A stretch of DNA of 64,000 nt. Source: Dorea formicigenerans. GTDB taxonomy: Bacteria > Bacillota > Clostridia > Lachnospirales > Lachnospiraceae. Under the pieces are notes generated by a model, which was given only the letters and a program-made list of their open reading frames with translations, had not been told where the DNA came from and did not search any database. The stretch is from positions 865,423-929,422 of the forward strand of contig NZ_CP102279.1 in NCBI RefSeq assembly GCF_025150245.1, written 5' to 3'. The number at the start of each line of letters is the position of its first letter. Position 1 is the stretch's first letter. Shown piece after piece: positions 21,978 through 31,110 of this stretch. The position numbers and the translations under genes are program-made.

Positions 21978-24512
21978 TTATTCATCCTCCTTTCCACGGA
22001 ATTTTTTCACCATCTCATCAAAAGACATACCAGCCAGCTGTTGTTGCTCGGCGAGTCTTGTGTGAATGAATTCTACAATAATAAGCCATGTTGCGATGGC
22101 GATGATAGATATGATCCAAAGAACCAAAAATACAATTTTCGATTCCAGACTGAACATCAGTATCAGGAAGATCAACGGAATAATAATGATCGCAAGGAAA
22201 CCATAGCGAATCATTTTCCGATAATTCTGTTCAAAATTCTGAGCTTTCTCAGCGGTCTGTGTACGTAAGTCGTCTTGTGAAAGAGAGGCTTTTAAAAGCA
22301 TAGACAACTGAGCGCTCCTGCTTAATTGATCATCTGGTTCTTCGCAGACCATAAATTCTGTTTCAGACAGCTTCAGGTCGAACAGGCGGTTCAGTCCTGC
22401 CAGAAGAGGTCTTATTCCCAGTCCGATTAAAAGTGCAATCGGAACGTAGCAGAGCAAGATTAAAAGGTTGTGGATATAAACACTTCCATACATGCCTGCA
22501 ATTGCTTCACGCATAGCAGCAACTCCATAAGTGAATGGAAGAAGCGGGTGTATTTTCTGGAAAAATACCGGTGTCATTTCAATCGGATAGGTTCCGGAAG
22601 ATCCTGGAATCTGAAGAATGACAAAGATTACACATAACGCTTTTCCAATATGCTTAAATGTCAGTGACAGAGCATAAATAATGTTGACATATACAAAGGA
22701 GCATACAAGCCCGGTCAGTACCAGCGCAAATGGGTGACGGCACTGAACGCCTGGAAGAAATACATCTCCGACACATACGATCAGTCCCTGGACAAGACCT
22801 AGCAGCATGTATAAAAGCCAGCGCCCAAAATACATATTTGTGGCACTGTAAGAACGCATGGATCTGTCACGGTCCACTTCCATTTTGAAGATAGCAATCA
22901 GGACGATTCCTCCAACCCAGATTGCCAGGTTCGAATAGAATGGTGTCATGGAAGAACCGTAGTTTTTAACAGAATAGTAAGTTTCTGTATTCACATTTAC
23001 TGGAGATGATACGAATTCAGCAATCGTATCGGAATCAATGCCTTCTAAAGAGGTAAGCTTCTGGAATGTCTCAGAACTTGTAATCGCATTGATGTCGGTA
23101 CGGACGTTGTCCAGTCGGTTGATTACGGCATTCAGAGAGGACTGTGTTCCATTCAGTACGTTGTTCAGTTCTGTGAGGCTTGTGCCAAGCTGTGTCAGAA
23201 TACTGTTTAACTGCTCAGTGGTAGCAGGTACACCGTTCAGTATTCCGTTCAGTTCACCTGTCAGACTGGAAAAAATATCCATAGTCTGATTTAACTGTGG
23301 AAATACGTTCTCATCAAGAGAGGTACGAAGACTCTGAATACCACTTAAGTTTGCTTTGTTGATTGTTTCCAACTGTGAAAGTGTATTGGTTGTTGTGGAA
23401 AGTGCGTTGCTAATACCATCGTTTCCGGCAGTCAGGCTGCTGATCAACTGTTGATTGCTCTGGTTCTGCTCGGAAAGTTTTGCGAGAGCAGAGTTGATTG
23501 TATCGGACTGTGCCGGTAATTGTGAAGCAAGCTGCTGCAGTGTTGCAATGACTGATGCATTTGTAGTATTAATCTTATTGGCATAGGCTAAGGCGTTTGT
23601 TACATCACCGTTAATTGCTTCGGCTTTTTTACCGAGATCACTAATTCCACTGGAAGCCTGGCCATAAGCCTGTTCAATAATACTCAGACCATTTGAAATA
23701 GACTGGGATAATGCGGAAGTGAAGCCTCCGGTAGCTGTTCGTGTCTCCTTTAATACGCTGTCTGCATCGGAAAGTGCATTTGCACCGGAAGTTGCTGCGT
23801 CGCCTAAAGCAGATGTGGCACTTTTTGCGTTATCGATCAAAGTCTGTGTACCACCGACACTGGAATTGAAGGAATCCAGAATCTTTTGGTACTCGGCAAT
23901 ATTATCATTTACTTTGTCAAGCATTGACACAAGATCAGAATTGACAGTATCGATAGTACCGGCCAGGTCAGTAACAGACTGCTTTAATACATTTGAAACC
24001 GATTCAGATGCAATGGATGAAAAGGTATTGTTGATTTGAAGCTGGATTGTGCTGGCACCACTGTCTGTGATTTTTGGTGCAATTGCATTGATTTTTTCAT
24101 TAAGATAATAATCCAGTTTCGGAGTCTCCATCTTGCCGGAGAGGATACTCAGAAGAGAACTGCTAAAATCTTCCGGAATTACGATTGCCGCGTAATATTT
24201 TCCGGATTTGACTCCTTCAACAGCATTTTCTTCATTCGTAAAAGTCCATCCGAGTTGATCATTTTCTTTTAAATTTTTAATAATTTCATTCCCGGCATTG
24301 ATTGTAAGATCATTGCTTGTTGCATCTTTGTCGTTATTGGCAACGGCTACTTTAATGCCGGAGGTGTTGCTGTATGGGTCAATATTGGCTGCAATATTGA
24401 ACCAGGCATACAGAGAGGGGATAATACATACGCCGATCATGACCAGCACGGCAGCAGGACTGCGAAGCAGACGTTTCATGTCCCGGCGGAAAATCCGAAA
24501 TGCGTTCCTCAT
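21978..24512 (-). CDS. YhgE/Pip-family membrane protein (longer copy)
   Basis: The 844-residue paralogue of the downstream gene has the same layout: N-terminal membrane segment with CIIPSLYAWFNIAANIDPYSNT, the conserved VKSGKYYAAIVIPEDFS block, a long coiled-coil region of about 350 residues, and a C-terminal membrane block. It adds a cytoplasmic tail of about 60 residues followed by two more membrane helices (about 770-825) and an acidic end. The gene is divergent from a TetR regulator, with a strong promoter at 24584-24612 and a likely operator in between; AAAGGAG precedes the start. A repressed two-component membrane complex, perhaps stress- or lipid-responsive, is inferred. Confidence 0.87.
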   Translation of the reverse strand: MRNAFRIFRRDMKRLLRSPAAVLVMIGVCIIPSLYAWFNIAANIDPYSNTSGIKVAVANNDKDATSNDLTINAGNEIIKNLKENDQLGWTFTNEENAVEGVKSGKYYAAIVIPEDFSSSLLSILSGKMETPKLDYYLNEKINAIAPKITDSGASTIQLQINNTFSSIASESVSNVLKQSVTDLAGTIDTVNSDLVSMLDKVNDNIAEYQKILDSFNSSVGGTQTLIDNAKSATSALGDAATSGANALSDADSVLKETRTATGGFTSALSQSISNGLSIIEQAYGQASSGISDLGKKAEAINGDVTNALAYANKINTTNASVIATLQQLASQLPAQSDTINSALAKLSEQNQSNQQLISSLTAGNDGISNALSTTTNTLSQLETINKANLSGIQSLRTSLDENVFPQLNQTMDIFSSLTGELNGILNGVPATTEQLNSILTQLGTSLTELNNVLNGTQSSLNAVINRLDNVRTDINAITSSETFQKLTSLEGIDSDTIAEFVSSPVNVNTETYYSVKNYGSSMTPFYSNLAIWVGGIVLIAIFKMEVDRDRSMRSYSATNMYFGRWLLYMLLGLVQGLIVCVGDVFLPGVQCRHPFALVLTGLVCSFVYVNIIYALSLTFKHIGKALCVIFVILQIPGSSGTYPIEMTPVFFQKIHPLLPFTYGVAAMREAIAGMYGSVYIHNLLILLCYVPIALLIGLGIRPLLAGLNRLFDLKLSETEFMVCEEPDDQLSRSAQLSMLLKASLSQDDLRTQTAEKAQNFEQNYRKMIRYGFLAIIIIPLIFLILMFSLESKIVFLVLWIISIIAIATWLIIVEFIHTRLAEQQQLAGMSFDEMVKKFRGKEDE

Positions 24513-24583
24513 AAGTAAAATGCTCCTTTTGTGTAAATATTTTTCTAGTAATAGATACGATGTTGATTATCTTATCAAAAAGT

Positions 24584-24612
24584 ATTATATTAAGGAAGAA
24601 AGTGATTTACAA
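24584..24612 (-). promoter_or_regulatory. Promoter of the yhgE pair
   Basis: On the minus strand: TTGTAA, 17-base spacer, TATAAT, with the start about 60 bases before the ATG at 24512. Confidence 0.75.
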
Positions 24613-24678
24613 CCGTTAAAAGGTTAAAAAGTGCTGATTAATAGACAGAAAATATTAAAAATGTTGCATTATATCAAT

Positions 24679-24698
24679 ATGTTATAAAAATTTAACAT
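24679..24698. promoter_or_regulatory. Candidate TetR operator
   Basis: ATGTTA-N8-TAACAT is a palindrome with A+T-rich centre in the divergent intergenic region, directly beside TATAAT at 24699-24704, the likely -10 of the tetR gene. Autorepression and control of the yhgE pair are inferred. Confidence 0.5.
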
Positions 24699-24725
24699 TA
24701 TAATGAAAGAAAGAGCAGGAAACAT

Positions 24726-25313
24726 ATGCAGAAGAAGACAGACCGCCGGGTCCGCAAGACAAAGACCCAGCTTAGAAATGGGCTCGCCATGCTTATGAAG
24801 GAGAAAAGTGTAGGTGAGATTACAGTAAAAGAATTGGTAGATCAGGTAGATATTAACAGATCTACTTTTTATTTGCATTATCCAGATATATCTGGGCTGT
24901 TGTATGAGATTGAGAATGATCTGGCAGAGGAGATGGAACGTGCGATCAGAGAGCATCCAATTGAAAAGCGAGAGGATAATGGATTTTATTTTCTTCAGGA
25001 CATATTTCAAGTGTTAGACAACAATCGAGAGATTGTTTCTGCTTTGGTCGGACCTTACGGAGATATACGATTTATTCAGAAAGTGGAAGTTATTCTGGCA
25101 AGAAACAGCAGGGAAGTGTTAGAGCAGATGTTTCCGGAAAAAAGTGATCAGATGGATTACTTTTATGCATATTGCCTGAATGGCTGTCTTGGATTTGTAA
25201 AGACCTGGCTTGCCGATAAAAAGTCCTGTACACCAGAGTTCGCAGCAGATTTTATCTATCGAATGGTGGTCAGTTCTATGCGTGCTTTTTGTGAAACTCG
25301 TGAGGAAGTGTAG
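24726..25313 (+). CDS. TetR/AcrR family transcriptional regulator
   Basis: The 195-residue protein has a TetR N-terminal domain (about 8-55: RRVRKTKTQLRNGLAMLM, ITVKELVDQVDINRSTFYLHY) and a helical effector-binding domain, with the F/Y-Y-x-H-Y end of the helix-turn-helix intact. The C-terminal part resembles the TetR C33/YxaF-like group often called TetR-C-terminal with FADFIYRMV. It is divergent from the yhgE pair, the common arrangement for YhgE/Pip genes in Firmicutes, and most likely represses them. CAGGAAAC precedes the ATG. Confidence 0.88.
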   Translation: MQKKTDRRVRKTKTQLRNGLAMLMKEKSVGEITVKELVDQVDINRSTFYLHYPDISGLLYEIENDLAEEMERAIREHPIEKREDNGFYFLQDIFQVLDNNREIVSALVGPYGDIRFIQKVEVILARNSREVLEQMFPEKSDQMDYFYAYCLNGCLGFVKTWLADKKSCTPEFAADFIYRMVVSSMRAFCETREEV

Positions 25314-25379
25314 GAGTATACAATGCACTCTTAGTGAAATGTAACAAAAGAGCTTTCCCTATTTTGGTACATTCTTTTA

Positions 25380-25408
25380 TTGACGGGAAAGTGTCAAAAG
25401 GATATAAT
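25380..25408 (+). promoter_or_regulatory. Promoter of the sugar ABC importer operon
   Basis: TTGACG, 17-base spacer, TATAAT. The leader to the first gene is about 200 bases and contains two LacI/cre-type palindromes; no other gene is seen in 25314-25618. Confidence 0.8.
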
Positions 25409-25420
25409 TGAATTATCAAA

Positions 25421-25434
25421 TGTAAGAGCTTACA
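25421..25434. promoter_or_regulatory. LacI-type/cre-like operator O1
   Basis: TGTAAGAGCTTACA is a perfect 14-base palindrome centred about 8 bases past the likely start point, so binding would block transcription. It matches the sites at 25474, 47152 and 47330. Confidence 0.75.
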
Positions 25435-25473
25435 AGGACGGTAAATGCCTTACGATTTTTTTTAAAATTAAAA

Positions 25474-25487
25474 TGTAAGCGTTTACA
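25474..25487. promoter_or_regulatory. LacI-type/cre-like operator O2
   Basis: TGTAAGCGTTTACA is identical to the site at 47330-47343 in front of uxaC. It lies 53 bases after O1, about five helical turns, a spacing suited to looping or cooperative binding. Confidence 0.75.
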
Positions 25488-25618
25488 ATTCGTAAAGCAT
25501 TTCAGTTCGAAAAGTTCTTCGTTGCGTTAGGAAGATGGCTGAAACAAGGGATCAGGAAAGCACAGGTTATCAGTCAGAGATCCTAGTTACAACAAAATAT
25601 AGAAAGTGAGGACAAGCA

Positions 25619-26908
25619 ATGAAAAAGAGGTTATTAGCAGTATTACTGACAGCAGCTATGGTACTCGGAATGACAGCTTGCGGATCTAAATCCAATAGCG
25701 GAAGCTCAGACAAAAAAGAAGAAGCTCAGTCAACCGATGATATCAAAGAGTGCACAATCAAGTTCCAGTATTGGGCAGATAACACAGATTATTCTTCCCT
25801 GATGCAGGACATCATCAAGAAGTTCAACGAGGAGAATAAGTACGGAATCACTGTTGAAGGTGAAGAAGTTCCTTGGGATGGTGGAGGATATTCCAACACA
25901 CTGTTCAACGCAGCTATGGGTGGTGGAGCACCGGATGTAGCAACCTTTAAGCTTTCCGCAACACCGATGTTCACAAACAATAACCTGCTTGCAGACTTAA
26001 CACCTTATGTTGATGCATGGGATAAGAAAGATGACATTTCTGACAACATCTACGACGTAATGAAAAAGGCAGGCGGATCTGACGATTCACTCTATCTGAT
26101 GCCATGGAACATTCAGGTACTCTATGTATACTACAGACCATCAATCTTCAAAGAGGCTGGTATCACAGAGACACCTAAGACATACGATGAGTTCCTTGAA
26201 GACATTAAGAAATGTACAATGGATACAAATGGTGATGGAAAGACAGACGTATACGGATTTGGTATGCGTGGTGCTTCCGGTGGACAGGAGCCATGGGGAA
26301 GTTTCATCTATGGTGAAGGTGGAAGCTTTGATGATCTGACATCTGATGCATCTGTACAGGGTATGCAGGACTTCATCGATCTGTATAAGAACGGATATGT
26401 TCCGGAGTCAGCTACGAACGATGGATTCAACGAGACAGTTGCTAACTTCAAGTCTGGAAAGACAGCTATGTTCATACATCATATTGGATCTTCTAAAGGT
26501 ATGGTAGAAGAACTTGGTGATGATGTTGATGCATTCATCATTCCAAAAGGAAAAGGACAGTGGACATCCATGGGAGATACAGAGACTGTAATGTTCGATT
26601 CTTGCGAGAACAAAGCAGCAGCATTTGAGTGGATGAAATATCTTGCAACAGAAGAAGGACAGGAAATGTGGTGTGAAGGAACAGGACAGGTTCCAGTAAG
26701 CCAGACTGTTCAGCAGGAAGATTACTTCCAGAATGACAAATTCATGAAAGTATCTATGGAAGGTGTCGATATTGCGGGTACAGTTCCGGTAAAAGATACA
26801 ACAACTGAGTGGATCAGTAATTGGCCGGCAACAATTTCTCAGGCTCTGACAGGCGAGATTACAGCTAAAGAGTGTATGGATAAGCTGGACAAAGCTCTTA
26901 ACGAGTAG
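25619..26908 (+). CDS. Sugar ABC transporter substrate-binding lipoprotein (family 1, CUT1)
   Basis: The 429-residue protein has a lipoprotein signal peptide with lipobox GMTAC (acylated Cys at 21), a Ser/Lys/Asp-rich linker, then a type 1 extracellular solute-binding domain (KFQYWADNTDYSSLMQDIIKKFNE, GGGAPDVATFKLS, a DTNGDGKTDVYGFG segment typical of sugar binders in Firmicutes). It is tethered outside the membrane and hands sugar to the two permeases downstream. The ligand cannot be told from sequence; the shared operators with the uxa genes suggest a uronate or uronate-containing glycoside, while the following transketolase genes suggest a pentose-like product. It is first in the operon behind a repressible promoter. 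Confidence 0.92.
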   Translation: MKKRLLAVLLTAAMVLGMTACGSKSNSGSSDKKEEAQSTDDIKECTIKFQYWADNTDYSSLMQDIIKKFNEENKYGITVEGEEVPWDGGGYSNTLFNAAMGGGAPDVATFKLSATPMFTNNNLLADLTPYVDAWDKKDDISDNIYDVMKKAGGSDDSLYLMPWNIQVLYVYYRPSIFKEAGITETPKTYDEFLEDIKKCTMDTNGDGKTDVYGFGMRGASGGQEPWGSFIYGEGGSFDDLTSDASVQGMQDFIDLYKNGYVPESATNDGFNETVANFKSGKTAMFIHHIGSSKGMVEELGDDVDAFIIPKGKGQWTSMGDTETVMFDSCENKAAAFEWMKYLATEEGQEMWCEGTGQVPVSQTVQQEDYFQNDKFMKVSMEGVDIAGTVPVKDTTTEWISNWPATISQALTGEITAKECMDKLDKALNE

Positions 26909-27003
26909 AAACTAGATTTTGTAACAACTAGATAATAATTGATTTATGGAACTGCCTTGTCAGGCAACTGGCAGGGCAGTATGATTGAAAGGGAAAGAAC
27001 ACG

Positions 27004-27879
27004 ATGGTAAAAAAGAAAAGTATCTATCCATATTTATTGGTAGCACCTGCTCTGATTATCATTTTGTGCGTAGTATTCATTCCGGTTATTAATGCGATTG
27101 GAATGAGTTTCCAGAGTTATGATTTGAGAAGACCGAATGACATTGCGTTTGTCGGACTTGCAAATTACATCGCGGCATTTAAAGATGCGCTGTTCTGGAA
27201 AGCACTTTGGAAGACGATTCTCTGGGTGGTATTTGGCGTTGGATTTCAGTTTGTATTTGGTTTTATACTGGCGTTGCTTCTTAACAAGAAGTTCAGAGGC
27301 CGCGGTGTTGTCCGTGCAGTCAGCCTGATTCCATGGGTCACACCTGGTATTTTGATCGGTCTTATGTGGAGATGGATGTATGACGGTAACTATGGTGTAC
27401 TCAATGACATTCTTCAGAAATTACACATAATTAATAAGAGCATACCATTTTTAGCACAGACGAATACAGCATTTCCAGCAGTTGTAGTAACGATTATCTG
27501 GCAGGGAATTCCATTCTTTGCACTGATGATTCTTGCAGGACTGCAGGGAATTCCAGGAGAACTTTATGAAGCAGCCGACATGGATGGCGCGACAGGATTC
27601 CAGAAGTTATTTAAGATTACAATTCCAAGTATTAAGAATACAATCTTTATCACAGGACTTCTGAGAATTATCTGGGTTGCAAACTCAGTCGATGTTATCT
27701 TCAACATGACGGAAGGTGGACCGGCTTATGCAACACAGACACTGAGTGTATATGTGTTTAATAAAGCTCAGGCATTGAACTTAGGATACTCATCAGCAAT
27801 GGCAATCTTGCTTGCACTTGTACTTTGCCTGGTTGCAGTTCCGTATTTGATCTTTACATTTAGAGAGGAGGATAAGTAG
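27004..27879 (+). CDS. Sugar ABC transporter permease (MalF-type, CUT1)
   Basis: The 291-residue protein has six predicted membrane helices starting at about residue 8 and the EAA loop EAADMDGATGFQKLFKITIP near 200-220, which contacts the ATPase. It pairs with the MalG-type permease 1 bp downstream. GGGAAAG precedes the ATG. No ATP-binding subunit is encoded in the operon, so a shared MsiK-like ATPase from elsewhere is expected, as usual for Firmicutes CUT1 systems. Confidence 0.93.
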   Translation: MVKKKSIYPYLLVAPALIIILCVVFIPVINAIGMSFQSYDLRRPNDIAFVGLANYIAAFKDALFWKALWKTILWVVFGVGFQFVFGFILALLLNKKFRGRGVVRAVSLIPWVTPGILIGLMWRWMYDGNYGVLNDILQKLHIINKSIPFLAQTNTAFPAVVVTIIWQGIPFFALMILAGLQGIPGELYEAADMDGATGFQKLFKITIPSIKNTIFITGLLRIIWVANSVDVIFNMTEGGPAYATQTLSVYVFNKAQALNLGYSSAMAILLALVLCLVAVPYLIFTFREEDK

Positions 27880-27880
27880 T

Positions 27881-28714
27881 ATGAAGAGGGAATCATTCTT
27901 AAAGAGATTTTTAACAGTATATCTCCCACTGATCGTAATATTACTTTTCATCCTGTTCCCGTTTTATTGGACATTTATTACATCTATAAAACCGGACACA
28001 GAGTTATACGGAGCAGTTACATACTGGCCAAGACAAGTTCAATGGGAGAACTACACGAAACTGTTTACTACAACAGTAAATTTCCTGGCTGCCATGAAGA
28101 ATAGCTTTATTGTTGCGGCAGTAACAACAGTTGTTTCTCTGACAGCATCAACATTAGCATCATATGCGTTTTCAAGATACAGATTTGCAGGACGTAGAGC
28201 GATGATGGCATTGTTTTTAAGCAATAATATGTTCCCTACGGTATTGCTTTTAATCCCATTATACTCTATAATGAGAAATCTGGGGTTACTTTATACTCCA
28301 TGGGCTCTTGTACTCGCATATACAACGTTCACACTTCCATTTTCTGTATGGTTGCTGAATGGATTTTTTAACGACTTGCCACTATCACTTGAAGAAGCAG
28401 CATTGGTTGATGGATGTAATAGAAGGATGGCATTTTTCAAGATCATTTTACCTATATTAGGTCCTTGCCTTGTTGCCACCGGTGTATATATCTTCATGAC
28501 ATCATGGAACGAGTATACATTTGCGGTAATGTTTACGAACAATGCGACAAGAACAATACCTGTAGCACTGAAGAGTCTGATCGGTCAGCTTGGAGTTGAC
28601 TGGGGTCTGTTAACAGCAGGTGGAATTATTACAATCATTCCAGTATGTATCATGTTCTTCTTTGCACAGAAGAGATTAGTTGAGGGATTAACAGCAGGAG
28701 CTGTTAAAGGTTAA
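27881..28714 (+). CDS. Sugar ABC transporter permease (MalG-type, CUT1)
   Basis: The 277-residue protein has six predicted membrane helices and the EAA loop EEAALVDGCNRRMAFFKIILP near residues 168-188. The ribosome site GAGAGGAGG lies inside the end of the preceding permease gene and the two genes are 1 bp apart, indicating coupled synthesis. It completes the membrane channel of the importer. Confidence 0.93.
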   Translation: MKRESFLKRFLTVYLPLIVILLFILFPFYWTFITSIKPDTELYGAVTYWPRQVQWENYTKLFTTTVNFLAAMKNSFIVAAVTTVVSLTASTLASYAFSRYRFAGRRAMMALFLSNNMFPTVLLLIPLYSIMRNLGLLYTPWALVLAYTTFTLPFSVWLLNGFFNDLPLSLEEAALVDGCNRRMAFFKIILPILGPCLVATGVYIFMTSWNEYTFAVMFTNNATRTIPVALKSLIGQLGVDWGLLTAGGIITIIPVCIMFFFAQKRLVEGLTAGAVKG

Positions 28715-28731
28715 TATAAGGAGGAAGAAAA

Positions 28732-29532
28732 ATGAATTACGAGAAAAAAGCAAAGGAATTGCGCCAAGAGATATTGAAGAGTTTATTTGCCTGCCAGTCA
28801 GGTCATCCGGGCGGATCATTATCATGTGTTGAGATTCTTATGGCTCTCTACTATGATGAGATGAAGAATCTTGATCCTAAGGATCCTAAGAAAGCAGACA
28901 GAGACCGTCTCGTATTAAGTAAGGGACATGCTTGCCCTACATTATATGCAATCCTGGCAGATCTGGGATATTTCCCGAAAGAGGATCTGGCACACCTTCG
29001 TCAGATTGACAGCCATCTTCAGGGACATCCGGACTGCAACAAGACTCCAGGTGTTGATATGAACACAGGATCTCTTGGACAGGGAATGTCTCTGGCAACA
29101 GGACTTGCTCTTGCAGCTAAGCATGCAAAAGCCGACTACAAAGTATATGCAGTAGTTGGTGATGGCGAGTGTCAGGAAGGTATTGTATGGGAGGCAGCTA
29201 TGGCAGCAGCTCATTACAAACTTGATAACCTTTGCGTTTTACTTGACTATAACGGACTTCAGATTGATGGAACTAACGATCAGGTTATGGGACTTGGAAA
29301 CATCGTTGAGAAGTTTAAAGCCTTCGGTTTCGAATGCTTTGAAGTAGATGGACATAACATCGAAGAAATTGACAAAGCAATTGAGGCTCCAGTATCTGGT
29401 AAGCCAAAATTCATTTGCTGCCACACAATCAAAGGTAAAGGTGTATCCTTCATGGAGAATCAGGTAGGATGGCACGGAAGACCGTTGAAACCAGAAGAGT
29501 TCGAGACAGCTATGAAAGAATTGGAGGCGTAA
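28732..29532 (+). CDS. Transketolase, N-terminal (TPP-binding) subunit
   Basis: The 266-residue chain is a split transketolase N-terminal half: SGHPGGSLSCVEIL (near 23-36), SKGHACPTLYA, and the thiamine-diphosphate motif GDGECQEG near 142-149 with the following N. The partner half begins 5 bp downstream. Split transketolases occur in Firmicutes and archaea both as housekeeping enzymes and as pathway-specific enzymes; the position right behind a sugar importer argues for a dedicated role, moving a two-carbon unit from a keto-sugar phosphate. AAGGAGGAAG precedes the ATG. It acts in the cytoplasm. Confidence 0.93.
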   Translation: MNYEKKAKELRQEILKSLFACQSGHPGGSLSCVEILMALYYDEMKNLDPKDPKKADRDRLVLSKGHACPTLYAILADLGYFPKEDLAHLRQIDSHLQGHPDCNKTPGVDMNTGSLGQGMSLATGLALAAKHAKADYKVYAVVGDGECQEGIVWEAAMAAAHYKLDNLCVLLDYNGLQIDGTNDQVMGLGNIVEKFKAFGFECFEVDGHNIEEIDKAIEAPVSGKPKFICCHTIKGKGVSFMENQVGWHGRPLKPEEFETAMKELEA

Positions 29533-29536
29533 GAAG

Positions 29537-30463
29537 ATGGGAAAATCATTAAGAGTTGCTTACGGAGAAGCATTAGTTAAATTAGGACAGAAGAACGATA
29601 AGATCGTTGCATTAGATGCAGACCTTGCACATGCAACAATGTCAGCTACATTTGCTGAGGCATTTCCAGATCGTTTCTTTAACGCAGGAATTGCAGAGTG
29701 TAATATGATGGGTATGGCAGCTGGATTTGCTCATACAGGATACATTCCATTTGCAAGCACATTTGCTCTTTTCGGAACAGGAAGAGCTTATGAGATCATT
29801 CGTAACTCTATTGCATACACAAACACAAATGTTAAATTTGGATTATCTCATTCAGGACTTTCAGTAGGAGAGGATGGAGGAAGTCATCAGTCTATCGAGG
29901 ATGTTGCTCTTATGAGAGAGATGCCGAACATGACAATTTTTGTACCATGTGATCCTACAGAGATGGAGAAAGCTGTATTTGCAGCAGCAGAGATTGACGG
30001 ACCAGTTTACATCCGTGTTGCAAGACCTGTTTGTGAGGATATCACAACAGAGGATACACCATTTATCCCGGGAAAAGCTAACATCTTAAAAGATGGTAAC
30101 GATGTTTGCATCATCACAATGGGACTTATGGTACCAATCGCATTAAAAGCAGCTGAGATGCTTGAGGCAGAAGGAATTTCTGCAGCAGTTGTTAATATGC
30201 ACACAGTAAAACCTATCGATGCTGAGACAATCCTTGCTATGAACGAGAAGTGCAAAGGTATCGTAACAGCTGAGGAGCATTCTGTGATTGGTGGACTTGG
30301 ATCTGCTGTAGCAGAAGTCCTTGCAGGACATGACGGAGCTAAATTCGAAAGAGTTGGTATCCAGGATAAATTCGGAAAATCCGGTAAACCAGATGAACTG
30401 TTTGCAGCTTATGGACTTACAGCTGAGAACATCGTTGAAAAATGCAAAGCAACATTAGCATAA
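29537..30463 (+). CDS. Transketolase, C-terminal subunit
   Basis: The 308-residue chain holds the pyrimidine-binding domain (VALDADLAHATM, FNAGIAECNMMGMAAG with the catalytic Glu near 54) and the C-terminal transketolase domain (VVNMHTVKPIDAETI). It forms the active alpha2-beta2-like enzyme with the preceding chain. The sequence GLSVGEDGGSHQSIEDVALMR is typical of transketolase and not of DXP synthase. The GGAGGCG site overlaps the end of the preceding gene. Confidence 0.93.
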   Translation: MGKSLRVAYGEALVKLGQKNDKIVALDADLAHATMSATFAEAFPDRFFNAGIAECNMMGMAAGFAHTGYIPFASTFALFGTGRAYEIIRNSIAYTNTNVKFGLSHSGLSVGEDGGSHQSIEDVALMREMPNMTIFVPCDPTEMEKAVFAAAEIDGPVYIRVARPVCEDITTEDTPFIPGKANILKDGNDVCIITMGLMVPIALKAAEMLEAEGISAAVVNMHTVKPIDAETILAMNEKCKGIVTAEEHSVIGGLGSAVAEVLAGHDGAKFERVGIQDKFGKSGKPDELFAAYGLTAENIVEKCKATLA

Positions 30464-30509
30464 GAATCTGATCAAATTCATTTTATTATATAAAAGGGAG
30501 ATAAGAATC

Positions 30510-30905
30510 ATGGAAATTTTAAATTATTCATTTGACGGGGAAGGAATGCAGAGAGTATTCGAGAACGAGAAATGGACAGTTGGTATCAAAAACTGGAAAC
30601 CAGCTAACGACATCACAGGAATCAACAATCTGGAGCGTCACAACAAGACTGATGAGCTTTTCGTACTTGTTGCCGGATCTTGCACACTGATCTATGCAAA
30701 TGAAGTAGAAGGCGGTCTTGATATCAAGGCAGTTAAGATGGAGCCAAACAAGGTTTACAATATCCCAGCTACACTGTGGCATAACACAGTAACATGCAAG
30801 GATACAAAGATGATCCTGATTGAGGACTCCAACACATCCATGGACAACAGCGATATTTTAGATCTGAAGGAAGATCAGATTGCTGCTATCAAAGCTTTAG
30901 TATAG
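30510..30905 (+). CDS. Small cupin-like protein
   Basis: This 131-residue protein has a single cupin-type pattern: ERHNKTDELFVLVAGSCTLIY (motif 1, with His and Glu as likely metal ligands near residues 43-50) and VYNIPATLWHNTV (motif 2, His near 91). Such proteins serve as sugar isomerases, epimerases or binding proteins; the position as last gene of the importer-transketolase operon suggests a sugar-related step such as lyxose-isomerase-like or mutarotase-like chemistry. GGGAGAT precedes the ATG and a strong terminator follows. Confidence 0.78.
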   Translation: MEILNYSFDGEGMQRVFENEKWTVGIKNWKPANDITGINNLERHNKTDELFVLVAGSCTLIYANEVEGGLDIKAVKMEPNKVYNIPATLWHNTVTCKDTKMILIEDSNTSMDNSDILDLKEDQIAAIKALV

Positions 30906-30945
30906 TATCTTACGTAATGCATTAGCTGCATCGCGACAATAAAAC

Positions 30946-30996
30946 AGGCTCTCTACGACATAATTATGCGAGATTATGTGTTGAGAGCCTTTTTTG
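30946..30996 (+). terminator. Terminator of the importer-transketolase operon
   Basis: AGGCTCTC...ACATAAT pairs with ATTATGT...GAGAGCCT, followed by TTTTTTG. It divides the sugar locus into two transcription units. Confidence 0.88.
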
Positions 30997-31110
30997 TAAA
31001 AAAATCCAGACAATTTTGCAATAAATGAGAATATTTATGCATTTATCGGTATTTTATACAATAAGCTTGATGCGGATATTTATAGAAAATTATAAAGGAG
31101 GTCGGAAGAA

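Noticed and set aside
25500-25618. Riboswitch in the leader of the importer operon
   Set aside because: Only a weak GGATC/GATCC hairpin is visible and no known aptamer core was recognised; the leader is explained by operators.
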